Origin: Clostridiales bacterium
GTDB taxonomy: Bacteria; Bacillota; Clostridia; Peptostreptococcales; Acidaminobacteraceae
Reading direction: 5' to 3'
NCBI GenBank assembly: GCA_016342415.1
Contig: JAEIOD010000024.1
Span: 1 to 64,000, forward strand
Length of the DNA: 64,000 nt
The notes beneath the pieces were generated by a model. It was not told the DNA's origin, searched no databases, and saw only the letters and a program-made list of their open reading frames with translations. The position numbers and the translations under genes are program-made. This document shows positions 1-7,677 of the stretch, piece by piece (position 1 is the stretch's first letter; every line of letters starts with the position of its first letter).

Positions 1-9
1 TGAAATGAA

Positions 10-64
10 AAAGACTGTATGACATGAAATAATGATAATCATGTGACATACAGTCTTTATTTTT
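10..64. terminator. Hairpin terminator, possibly bidirectional
   Basis: Arms AAAGACTGTATG (10-21) and CATACAGTCTTT (47-58) pair perfectly, with a further ACATG/CATGT pairing inside (22-26 with 40-44). A T-rich stretch follows on the plus strand and a run of A precedes it, so it could end the leftward TetR gene and any rightward gene entering the window. Confidence 0.75.
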
Positions 65-105
65 CATTTAGTCCAATTAAGCCTAACTTTTTCAGAGGCC
101 TCCCG

Positions 106-762
106 TTAGGTAGTTTTTTTGTATCCCATAAATATTTTATTGTTATATACTCTAGCTTTTTCAACAAATTCATCTTCTGTAAAACAGATCTCGCAAGTCA
201 ATAATCTATTGAGCATTCCCTGATAAATAAAGAAAAGCAATTCATATATTTCTTCTAGATCTTCTGCATCAAAGAAACCTTCTTTTGCACATTCATTTAA
301 TAAAAACATGGTTCGATCCAACAGATTATTTTCAACCAGCATGCCTTTTACTTTCTCTGAAGTGACAGCTAAATGCTCTGGAAATAAAGTATAAAATTCA
401 TTTATATATGTGTTGTGACTTTTATCTACTGAGTTACCAAAAATGGAATGATATATTTTGGGTAAACGAAATGTATGTCTGTAGAAATTTAGCCAAACAG
501 CTTCATTGATTTCATAAGCATTTTTACAGTCTTTTATACATTCATCCAATGAATTGGTATAATCCGCAATAAAGGTGAGAGCGGTCAGCGATTTCAAATG
601 TTCTAAGTTATTAAAATAATTATATAAAGTAGCGCTATTGTATGCAGCGATATCAGCAACTTTTCGAATGGTTAAAGCTTCAATTCCTTCAGTTCTTATG
701 ATTTCAGCAGCAGACTCTATAAATATCCTTGTTGTACGTTCTCTTTGTCTTTTTTTCTTCAT
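106..762 (-). CDS. TetR/AcrR family transcriptional regulator
   Basis: A 218-residue protein with a TetR-type helix-turn-helix in its first 55 or so residues (TTRIFIESAAEIIRTEGIEAL, then SATLYNYFNNLEHL), followed by an all-helical ligand/dimer domain that I cannot match to a known ligand. It is transcribed away from the betaine-reductase operon, with about 180 bases between the two starts. TetR proteins commonly control the divergent neighbour, so it may regulate grdI onward; this is inference. A perfect 8-bp inverted repeat lies over the -35 region of grdI (850-871) and could be its operator. The start ATG is preceded by AGGGGAGAT, a good ribosome site. Confidence 0.85.
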   Translation of the reverse strand: MKKKRQRERTTRIFIESAAEIIRTEGIEALTIRKVADIAAYNSATLYNYFNNLEHLKSLTALTFIADYTNSLDECIKDCKNAYEINEAVWLNFYRHTFRLPKIYHSIFGNSVDKSHNTYINEFYTLFPEHLAVTSEKVKGMLVENNLLDRTMFLLNECAKEGFFDAEDLEEIYELLFFIYQGMLNRLLTCEICFTEDEFVEKARVYNNKIFMGYKKTT

Positions 763-849
763 AATATCTCCCCTTAAATCGTATTATATCATATATATTT
801 TTTGCATGAAACCTTTGAAAAGTGTCTATTTCATAAGTAAATTTGGAAT

Positions 850-871
850 TTTGAGAAAAATACTTCTCAAA
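850..871. promoter_or_regulatory. Inverted repeat, candidate TetR operator
   Basis: TTTGAGAA (850-857) and TTCTCAAA (864-871) form 8-bp arms around a 6-base spacer. The right arm covers the likely -35 hexamer of the grdI promoter, a position suited to repression. The link to the adjacent TetR gene is inferred from location only. Confidence 0.45.
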
Positions 872-892
872 TAATCGAGGCTATGATATAAT
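864..892 (+). promoter_or_regulatory. Probable promoter of the grd operon
   Basis: A perfect -10 hexamer TATAAT lies at 887-892. The best -35 match 17 bases upstream is TTCTCA (864-869), which is weak and overlaps the inverted repeat. Transcription would start near 900, giving a leader of about 40 bases before the TTG start at 943. Confidence 0.55.
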
Positions 893-942
893 CATGATTA
901 GAGTTGTCAAACAATTCACAATATTATAAGGAGGATTTAGTT

Positions 943-2268
943 TTGAGACTAGAAATGGGTAATTTTTTTGTCGAAGAGATCCAATTTGGATCAGAGACAG
1001 CATTTAATAATGGTCTATTAACGATCAATAAAGAAGAAGCTTTAAAGGTTGTATTTGAAGATGAACATATAGTAGAGGCAGAGCTTCATATAGTCCGTCC
1101 AGGGGATGATGTAAGACTGGTTCCAGTAAAAGAAGCCATAGAACCGAGAGTCAAGTTAAATGGTGACTCAATATTCCCAGGCGTTATTGGTGACTTGTCA
1201 CAAGCGGGAAATGGTACAACACACGCTTTAAAAGGGTGTAGTGTATTGGTAGTTGGACAGCATTATGGGGGATTCCAAGATGGCTTAATAGATATGGGTG
1301 GTGAAGGGGCTAAATACACTTACTATTCACAATTGAAAAATATTGTATTGGTTGCACATACGGATGAAACATTTGAACACCACGAGCAACAAAAAAAGAA
1401 TAAAGCATTAAGATGGGCAGGTATGAGACTCGCAGAATACATCGGTCAATGTGTTAAAACATTAGAACCTCAAGAAACAGAAGTATTCGAGTTAAAACCT
1501 GTCTCTAAAAGAACTGAAAAGGAAAACGTTCTCCCGTCTGTTGTGATTGTACTACAACCACAATCACAAATGGAAGAAGCTGGATATAACGATTTATGTT
1601 ATGGATGGGATTGCAATAGAATGGTACCTACATTCATGAATCCAAATGAAATATTAGATGGTGCTATGATTTCTGGTAGCTTCATGCCATGTTCTTCTAA
1701 ATGGTCGACCTACGATTTCCAAAACTTCCCGATGATCAAAAGACTTTATAAAGAACATGGAGAAAGCATTAATTTCTTAGGTGTTATTATGTCAAATCTA
1801 AATGTTGCATTGGATCAAAAGGAACGTTCGGCCTTATTTGTGGCACAAATGGCAAAATCATTGGGAGCTGACGCTGCAGTTGTTGCAGAAGAAGGTTATG
1901 GTAACCCTGATACAGATTTTACAGCTTGTTTGGTAGCTCTTGAAGATGCTGGCATCAAAACTGTAGGACTGACAAATGAATGTACAGGTCGTGATGGTGG
2001 ATCACAGTCGTTGGTCTCTTTAAATGAAAAATCTACTGCAATAGTATCATGTGGTAATGTATCGGAATTAATTAAATTACCTGCAGCTGGACTTGTTTTA
2101 GGTGAATTGGAAGCTTTGGCTAGAGATGGTTTATCAGGTGGTTGGTCAAATGATGAAGTGTTGGGATCATCTGTTAAACCAGATGGATCGATTATTATGG
2201 AAAACAATGCAATGTTCTGTGGTGATCAGGTTGTAGGTTGGTCTACAAAAACGATGAAAGAATTTTAG
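943..2268 (+). CDS. grdI: Betaine reductase component B, alpha/beta-subunit proprotein (GrdI-like)
   Basis: This is the proprotein of the substrate-specific component B of the glycine/sarcosine/betaine reductase family (GrdE/GrdG/GrdI). The family is cleaved at a cysteine to make two subunits, one carrying a pyruvoyl group that binds the amine substrate. I place the start at TTG 943, giving 441 residues beginning MRLEMGN like family members, because AAGGAGG sits 8 bases upstream; the reading frame is open further upstream without a ribosome site. The family block around residues 219-260 is present (LCYGWDCN, HPNE-like MNPNEILDGA, SGSFMPCSSK); the processing cysteine is probably 219 or 224. 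The choice of betaine over glycine or sarcosine rests on the BCCT betaine-type transporter at the end of the operon and on the GrdH-like partner. Confidence 0.85.
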   Translation: MRLEMGNFFVEEIQFGSETAFNNGLLTINKEEALKVVFEDEHIVEAELHIVRPGDDVRLVPVKEAIEPRVKLNGDSIFPGVIGDLSQAGNGTTHALKGCSVLVVGQHYGGFQDGLIDMGGEGAKYTYYSQLKNIVLVAHTDETFEHHEQQKKNKALRWAGMRLAEYIGQCVKTLEPQETEVFELKPVSKRTEKENVLPSVVIVLQPQSQMEEAGYNDLCYGWDCNRMVPTFMNPNEILDGAMISGSFMPCSSKWSTYDFQNFPMIKRLYKEHGESINFLGVIMSNLNVALDQKERSALFVAQMAKSLGADAAVVAEEGYGNPDTDFTACLVALEDAGIKTVGLTNECTGRDGGSQSLVSLNEKSTAIVSCGNVSELIKLPAAGLVLGELEALARDGLSGGWSNDEVLGSSVKPDGSIIMENNAMFCGDQVVGWSTKTMKEF

Positions 2269-2277
2269 GAGTGTGTC

Positions 2278-3585
2278 ATGAAAAAAGCGATTGTATATTT
2301 AAATCAATTCTTCGGACAAATTGGCGGAGAAGACAAAGCTGATTTTGCACCTGAAATCAGAGAAGGACTTGTAGGCGCATCAATGGCTTTTAACCAAGCC
2401 TTACAACATGCAGAAGTTACACATACTTTAATCTGTGGTGATAACTTTATGGGATCAAACGAAGAAGAAGCTGTAGAAAAACTGTTGAGTTTCTTAGAAG
2501 ATAAAGAGTTTGATATATTCTTAGCCGGACCAGCTTTCCAAGCAGGCCGTTATGGAAATGCTTGCGGTGTTATCAGTTTGGCTGTTAAAGAAAAATTTGG
2601 TGTACCGGTCATCTCATCCATGCATATTGAAAACCCAGGTGTTGAGATGTTTAAAAAAGAGATGGTTATTTTCCCGGGAGGTAAAAGTGCTGCAGCAATG
2701 AGAAAAGATATAAAGAAAATGTCTTTATATGCTGATAAACTCCTTACTGGAGAAACACTTGGAACTGCTGAAGAAGAAGGCTATTATACAAGAGGTATCC
2801 GTCATCAAGTATGGCGTGACGATAAAGTTAATGCAGCGGATCGTGTTATCGATATGCTTCTAAAGAAAATATCAGGTGAAGATTATGTCACTGAACTTCC
2901 TATTCCAAAGATGGACTTAGTGGATATTGCGACACCTATTAAAGATTTGAGTCAAGCAAAGATAGCGGTTTTAACTTCTGGAGGTATTGTACCGATTGAC
3001 AACCCAGATAGAATACAGTCAGCATCTGCAACAAGATGGGGCAAGTATGATATTGCTGGTATGAAAAGACTGGAAAGCGGTGTGTTCAAAACAATACATG
3101 CAGGATACGATCCTGCTGCAGCTGATGCTGATCCGAATGTTTGTGTACCAATAGATGCGTTAAGAACTTATGAATCAGAAGGTAAAATAAAAGAACTGTA
3201 TTCTTATTTCTATTCAACGGTAGGAACAGGTACAACTCAAGGTGAAGCAGCACGAATGGGTAAAGAGATTGTTTCTGAACTTCTTGCAGCAGGTGTTGAT
3301 GGCGTTATCATGACTTCAACGTGAGGCACTTGTACACGTTGCGGTGCAACGATTGTAAAAGAAGTAGAACGTGCTGGATTACCAGTGGTACAAATGGCTA
3401 ACTTGGTTCCCGTTGCCAAAACAGCAGGTGCAAATAAAATTGTACCAACTATATCTATTCCTTACCCGTTAGGAGATCCTTCAACAACAAAAGAAGAACA
3501 ATGGAAATTGAGATATCATAGAGTCGGCATTGCATTAAACGCGCTTACTGAAGAGGTATCCGAGCAAACTGTTTTTAAAGTTTAG
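2278..3585 (+). CDS. grdH: Betaine reductase component B, gamma subunit, selenoprotein (GrdH-like)
   Basis: The 435-residue catalytic subunit of component B (GrdB/GrdF/GrdH family). Codon 349 is an in-frame TGA (3322-3324) in the family's conserved selenocysteine context, TST-U-GTCTRCG; the reading frame continues to a TAG at 3583-3585 with full homology on both sides, so this is recoding and not a break. A hairpin with CGTTGC/GCAACG arms and a GGT loop lies 3337-3351, at the distance expected of a bacterial SECIS element. The selenol is thought to attack the substrate bound to the pyruvoyl group of the GrdI product and pass the carboxymethyl group to selenoprotein A. The C-terminal YPLGDP...EEQWKLR stretch resembles GrdH more than GrdB. 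It begins 9 bases after grdI in the same operon. Confidence 0.88.
3337..3351 (+). promoter_or_regulatory. SECIS-like hairpin of grdH
   Basis: A perfect 6-bp stem CGTTGC/GCAACG closes a GGT loop. The loop begins 18 bases after the UGA and starts with G, both in line with the known bacterial SECIS pattern (short loop with a G in the first two positions, about 16-37 bases after UGA). Confidence 0.7.
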
Positions 3586-3593
3586 TTCATCAC

Positions 3594-3617
3594 CCTAAGC
3601 ACCACCCGGTGCTTAGG
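3594..3617 (+). other. Strong hairpin between grdH and grdA
   Basis: CCTAAGCACC (3594-3603) pairs perfectly with GGTGCTTAGG (3608-3617) around a 4-base loop. No T-run follows, so it is not a typical terminator. It may partly attenuate or stabilise the transcript so that grdH and grdA are made in different amounts; that role is inferred. Confidence 0.7.
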
Positions 3618-3663
3618 TGTTATAAATAAGTTGTAACTTATGATAGAATTAAAGGAGGAAAGA

Positions 3664-4134
3664 ATGTCTTTACTTGATGGCAAAAAAGTTATCATTATTG
3701 GTGACCGTGATGGTATTCCAGCACAAGCTGTCGAAGCATGTTTGGTTAATCTGAACACAGAAGTATTATATGCTTCAACAGAATGTTTCGTCTGAACCGC
3801 GGCTGGAGCAATGGATCTTGAAAATCAAAAAAGGGTTAAAGCGTATAGTGAAGAACACGGTGGAGAAAACCTAGTAGTTCTTTTAGGCGCAGCAGAAGCA
3901 GAAGCAGCTGGATTAGCAGCAGAAACTGTTACTGGTGGAGACCCAACATTTGCAGGTCCATTAGCTGGAGTTCAGTTAGGACTCCGAGTATATCATGTGG
4001 TAGAAGAAGCGTTCAAAAATGAAATAGAATTTGAGATTTATGATGAGCAAATAGGCATGATGGAAATGGTACTTGATGTAGAGGAAATCGCGTCTGAAAT
4101 GACAGAAATTAGAAAAGAATTTTGTAAGTACTAA
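3664..4134 (+). CDS. grdA: Glycine/betaine reductase selenoprotein A
   Basis: Selenoprotein A is the shared carrier that accepts the carboxymethyl group from component B as a selenoether and delivers it to component C. The gene starts at ATG 3664 after AAGGAGGAAAGA and gives 156 residues. The in-frame TGA at 3793-3795 is codon 44 in the sequence [17 protein letters not shown], exactly the known selenocysteine site with its redox partner Cys41. The rest, including [19 protein letters not shown] and [16 protein letters not shown], is highly conserved in the family. It follows grdH after a strong hairpin. Components C (grdC, grdD) and the thioredoxin pair often found beside it are not in this window. 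Confidence 0.95.
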
Positions 4135-4152
4135 TCCAAAAAAGGGGGGCTC

Positions 4153-5640
4153 ATGAATAAATCTAAAAATAATACAGTATTTTCGATATCACTTGTAGTT
4201 GTATTTGGTATTGTACTTTGGGGCATTATTGGTGCAAAGAGTTTTGAAGTATCAGCAAATGCCGCATTTAATCTCTTAGTAAGCAAGTTTGGCTGGTTTT
4301 ATCTGTTATCAATGACTTTATTTGTTGTATTTGCTGTCTGGATTGCACTTAGTAAATACGGCAAAATAAAACTTGGTCCAGATGATTCCAAGCCGGATTA
4401 TAGCTTTATATCCTGGTTTGCTATGCTCTTCTCAGCAGGCATGGGCATTGGTCTTGTGTTCTGGGGTGTGGCAGAACCTCTAAACCACTTTATTAATCCG
4501 ATGGGTATGGATGGCGGAACTGAAGCGGCTGGACAGTTTGCAATGATGAAGTCATTCATGCACTGGGGATTACATCCTTGGGCAAATTATTCTGTACTAG
4601 CATTAGCATTAGCTTACATGCAGTTTAGAAAAGGAAAACCTGGTTTAATCAGTAGTATTTTTATTCCACTTATTGGTGAGGAAAGAGTTAAAGGCTGGAT
4701 GGGTAAAACAATCGATATTTTAGCTATTTTTGCTACGGTAGCAGGAGTTGCAACATCTTTAGGTCTTGGAACACTTCAAATTAACAGTGGTCTTAATTTC
4801 TTGTTTAATGTACCGGAAAACAGTATTGTACAAATTATTATAGTAGTCGTTGTAACGGTATTATTTATGATATCTGCCATCACAGGTTTGGATAAAGGTA
4901 TTAAATTCTTATCCAATCTAAATGTTAGTATTGCAGCGGTCTTGGTAATTTTATCAATTATCATAGGACCAACGTTATTGATAGTCACAAATTTTGGTCA
5001 AGGTATGTTACTTTATGCCAAAGATTTGGTGGTGGATATTAATCCATTTGGTAAAAGTGAATGGTATGGTTGGTGGACAATCTTCTACTGGGCATGGTGG
5101 ATTGCTTGGGCACCTTTTGTAGGAACATTCATCGCAAGAATTTCTAGAGGTAGAACGATTAGAGAATTTATTGTTGGTGTGTTAGCGGCACCTACAATTG
5201 CATCATTTGTGTGGTTTGCCACTTTTGGTACCATGGGTATGGAAACGGGAGTTGACGTTGCCACAGAGGCAATTGCTAAAACTGAAACCGCATTATTTGT
5301 AGTCATGCAACACTATCCACTTGGGAATGTCATCTCATTGGTTGCAGTTTTGTTATTGTGTACATTCTTTGTTACATCAGCAGACTCAGCAACATTTGTT
5401 TTAGGGATGATGTCATCTAATGGAGATTTAAATCCATCAATCGGAAGAAAAGTAAGTTGGGGCGTTATCCAATCGGCACTTGCATTGGCCTTAATGTTAT
5501 CTGGTGGATTAAAAATGCTACAAACGGCTTCGATAGTTGCCGCATTCCCATTTGCTTTTGTTATGATATTTGCAATGGTTTCAATCATAAAAGCTTTAAA
5601 AACCGAAACTTTTGAAGTTGTAAAAGAAAAAGTATCGTAA
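4153..5640 (+). CDS. BCCT family betaine/carnitine/choline transporter
   Basis: A 495-residue membrane protein of the betaine-carnitine-choline transporter family with about 12 membrane segments. Family signatures are clear: MGIGLVFWGVAEP near residue 100, and a tryptophan-rich box at about 307-319 (WWTIFYWAWWIAW) that forms the aromatic cage for the trimethylammonium group. It starts 18 bases after grdA and shares its transcript, so it most likely supplies betaine (or a related quaternary amine) as electron acceptor rather than as an osmolyte. It lacks the long charged C-terminal tail of osmosensing members such as BetP, in keeping with a catabolic role. The exact substrate cannot be told from sequence. 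Confidence 0.92.
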   Translation: MNKSKNNTVFSISLVVVFGIVLWGIIGAKSFEVSANAAFNLLVSKFGWFYLLSMTLFVVFAVWIALSKYGKIKLGPDDSKPDYSFISWFAMLFSAGMGIGLVFWGVAEPLNHFINPMGMDGGTEAAGQFAMMKSFMHWGLHPWANYSVLALALAYMQFRKGKPGLISSIFIPLIGEERVKGWMGKTIDILAIFATVAGVATSLGLGTLQINSGLNFLFNVPENSIVQIIIVVVVTVLFMISAITGLDKGIKFLSNLNVSIAAVLVILSIIIGPTLLIVTNFGQGMLLYAKDLVVDINPFGKSEWYGWWTIFYWAWWIAWAPFVGTFIARISRGRTIREFIVGVLAAPTIASFVWFATFGTMGMETGVDVATEAIAKTETALFVVMQHYPLGNVISLVAVLLLCTFFVTSADSATFVLGMMSSNGDLNPSIGRKVSWGVIQSALALALMLSGGLKMLQTASIVAAFPFAFVMIFAMVSIIKALKTETFEVVKEKVS

Positions 5641-5650
5641 TAAGTTGTGT

Positions 5651-5680
5651 TTAAGCCCGAAAGGGCTTGAACTTTTTTTT
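5651..5680 (+). terminator. Terminator of the grd-BCCT operon
   Basis: AAGCCC (5653-5658), GAAA loop, GGGCTT (5663-5668), then a run of eight T. It closes the operon that begins at grdI. Confidence 0.9.
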
Positions 5681-5713
5681 GGTTATCAGTACACTTAAGA
5701 AGAGGTGATATTG

Positions 5714-6217
5714 ATGATTAGTATGAGACATATGGCAGTGGCATTTATTGAAAATAATCAAAGATGGTTAATGATGAAAAGAGATTCTGAAAGAGAATTG
5801 GCTGGTGGTGTATGGGCACCTATTGGAGGTCATTTAGAAACTGGAGAATATCAAGACCCTGTAGACGCCTGTATAAGAGAGATTACTGAAGAAACCGGAT
5901 TGCTACCGAATGAAATGAAAGACATTGCGCTAAAATATATAGTGATGAGAAAAAGGGATCAGGAAATTCGCATCCAATATGTCTATTTCCTGAAAACGGA
6001 ACAGACATCGGTTGTTTCTAATCATGAAGGAACTCTAGAGTGGATTGAAACAGATGAACTCCTTGATCTTCAATCAACCTTCACAACGCATGAAATTCTT
6101 AAACATCATTTGATGAAATCAACCTTTGAAGATCCAATTATGATCGGCGTTGTTGATCAGAAACCGAGTATGCACTTTAGTGTTATAGAAGATTATGAAC
6201 ATCCAGTATTTAAATAA
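5714..6217 (+). CDS. Nudix hydrolase
   Basis: A 167-residue Nudix-fold protein, probably a nucleoside-diphosphate-derivative pyrophosphatase; the substrate is not predictable. The Nudix box runs from residue 39 to 63 (GHLETGE ... REITEETGL) with the metal-binding REXXEE residues intact. The spacer between the first glutamate and the REXXEE part is nine residues instead of the usual seven. ATG 5714 is chosen because AAGAGGTG lies 6-7 bases upstream; a GTG nine bases earlier overlaps that site. The gene stands alone between two terminators. Confidence 0.85.
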   Translation: MISMRHMAVAFIENNQRWLMMKRDSERELAGGVWAPIGGHLETGEYQDPVDACIREITEETGLLPNEMKDIALKYIVMRKRDQEIRIQYVYFLKTEQTSVVSNHEGTLEWIETDELLDLQSTFTTHEILKHHLMKSTFEDPIMIGVVDQKPSMHFSVIEDYEHPVFK

Positions 6218-6221
6218 ATTG

Positions 6222-6252
6222 AAATACTCACTGAAAAGTGAGTATTTTTTTG
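6222..6252 (+). terminator. Terminator after the Nudix gene
   Basis: ATACTCAC (6224-6231) and GTGAGTAT (6238-6245) form a stem, followed by seven T. Confidence 0.88.
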
Positions 6253-6310
6253 TATAAACAATTATAGTTGTGATATCACTTTATCATCTGAGTATTAAAA
6301 TCGAATCTTC

Positions 6311-6375
6311 ACTACTTGACAATGTAGAGTAGTGGGTATATAATAAAACTATACTACTTGACTATATAGAGTAGT
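6311..6375 (+). promoter_or_regulatory. PadR promoter with two tandem operators
   Basis: A consensus promoter TTGACA (6316-6321), 17-base spacer, TATAAT (6339-6344). Two copies of the palindrome ACTACT-N11-AGTAGT lie at 6311-6333 and 6353-6375, centres 42 bases apart (four helical turns). The first overlaps the -35 box and the second lies just before the ribosome site, so bound regulator would block its own transcription. Confidence 0.75.
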
Positions 6376-6387
6376 GGAGGTGAGTTT

Positions 6388-6726
6388 ATGATTGATCAAG
6401 CCCAATTATTAAAAGGTCTTTTAGAAGGTTGTATCCTGGAAATTATCAGCAGAGGAGAAACCTATGGTTATCAAATAACTGAGGATTTAAATCAATTTGG
6501 TTTGAAGAGTTTGAATGAAGGCAGTGTTTATCCTGTTTTAATACGTTTACAAAAAAAAGGATTCCTTTATAGTAAGTCAAAAGCATCACCCTTGGGACCT
6601 AAAAGGAAGTATTTCTACTTAACAGAGGAGGGTCATATTTATTTAGATGCCTTTAAAAAAGTATGGGAGGATTTATCAGGTGTTGTAACTACAATTATGA
6701 AAGGAGAAACTTATGGGACGATATAA
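6388..6726 (+). CDS. PadR family transcriptional regulator
   Basis: A 112-residue winged-helix regulator of the short PadR type: LLKGLLEGCILEIISRGETYGYQI at the N-terminus, GSVYPVLIRLQKKGFL as recognition region, and PLGPKRKYFYLTEEG as the wing. PadR proteins are usually repressors of an adjacent membrane-protein or exporter gene and of themselves. Here the stop overlaps the next gene by 14 bases, so the two are translationally coupled. The paired palindromes in its own promoter indicate autoregulation. Confidence 0.92.
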   Translation: MIDQAQLLKGLLEGCILEIISRGETYGYQITEDLNQFGLKSLNEGSVYPVLIRLQKKGFLYSKSKASPLGPKRKYFYLTEEGHIYLDAFKKVWEDLSGVVTTIMKGETYGTI

Positions 6727-7546
6727 ATTATATATGTCATTAGGTTTGAGTGTCTTATTAATTGTGTTAATGGCAATTTTTGTGATCGCTAAACCTGATG
6801 CTGGTGTTGCGTTGTGGTTGATGTTTGGCATAATTATACTGTTTTCAATGATTGCGGTTGTTATGAACTATAGTAAGTTAAGTAATCTTAAAAATAGAAT
6901 CGATACATTACCTGAAACGTACCAAGTTGTATACATTGATGCACAAGAAATCATTGGGTTGAGTGCTATGTCAAAAACGATGAAGTTTGAAACCAAACAA
7001 GCTATTTTGGAAATTTTCGAACATGCCGTAATTGATAATAGAGATGTTGAAGAAGTCATTGGTGGTGACTTAAAGAGTTTTATGGATGGCTTCATAGAAG
7101 CGGCGGGGGGGCAGTATTCATTTCTGTATCTATTCTCTTATAGTAGTGTGTTGTTTATGGGATACTTACTGCTGATGAAAGTATACAAACTCATTAGAGA
7201 TGGTTTTGAAATCAGTAATTTTGAAACGGAGAATTTGGACTTTGGTATCGTTTTTACTTATGCATTAATAGCATTTGTCTTTTTCCCTTGGTTGATGATC
7301 ATCATGAAAAAAGCGTCTAGTGAGCAATGGTCGGGTCTGAAAAGAAGTTTGATCCTATTGCCTTTCATCATTCCATTTGGGTTGATGTCCATGCTGATAG
7401 GAGTTGAAAATAATCGTTTAAGAGGCATACTAGATTTTGAACTACCGTTATTCAATTCACCAGGTGCGTTTTTTGTGGGGATTGTCATTCTAATTGGACT
7501 GATTATTCTAATGAGATATGCGCAAAAATTACATCTTAAATCATAA
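6713..7546 (+). CDS. PadR-associated integral membrane protein with DUF1048-like segment
   Basis: A 277-residue protein with two N-terminal membrane helices (about 5-27 and 32-52), a soluble stretch to about residue 140, and four or five further helices to the C-terminus. The soluble part, ETKQAILEIFEHAVIDNRDV followed by GGDLKSFMDGFI, resembles the DUF1048/DUF1129 type of proteins that often follow PadR regulators. No catalytic motif is visible. It is coupled to padR by a 14-base overlap and is presumably the regulator's target; function unknown. Confidence 0.7.
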   Translation: MGRYKLYMSLGLSVLLIVLMAIFVIAKPDAGVALWLMFGIIILFSMIAVVMNYSKLSNLKNRIDTLPETYQVVYIDAQEIIGLSAMSKTMKFETKQAILEIFEHAVIDNRDVEEVIGGDLKSFMDGFIEAAGGQYSFLYLFSYSSVLFMGYLLLMKVYKLIRDGFEISNFETENLDFGIVFTYALIAFVFFPWLMIIMKKASSEQWSGLKRSLILLPFIIPFGLMSMLIGVENNRLRGILDFELPLFNSPGAFFVGIVILIGLIILMRYAQKLHLKS

Positions 7547-7557
7547 GTGATTTTATT

Positions 7558-7580
7558 GACTCCTCATTGGAGTCTTTTTG
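7558..7580 (+). terminator. Terminator after the PadR operon
   Basis: GACTCC (7558-7563) and GGAGTC (7569-7574) enclose a 5-base loop, followed by TTTTT. Confidence 0.85.
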
Positions 7581-7677
7581 TTGTTAGAATATTCTTAAAA
7601 TTTATTCATATTTACATAAAATGGTCGACGATAAAATTATTTTACTATATAGTTAAATTAATGATAAGGAGTGGGGT

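Noticed and set aside
3322..3324. Stop codon splitting grdH into two genes
   Set aside because: The TGA sits exactly at the family's selenocysteine position and homology continues in frame on both sides.
3793..3795. Stop codon breaking grdA
   Set aside because: It is codon 44, the known selenocysteine of selenoprotein A, between TECFV and TAAGAMD.
3796..3835. SECIS hairpin in grdA
   Set aside because: I could not find a convincing stem-loop of the grdH kind by eye; the selenocysteine call rests on protein conservation.
6311..6375. CRISPR-like or transposon end repeats
   Set aside because: Only two copies, each palindromic and placed across a promoter, which fits operators.
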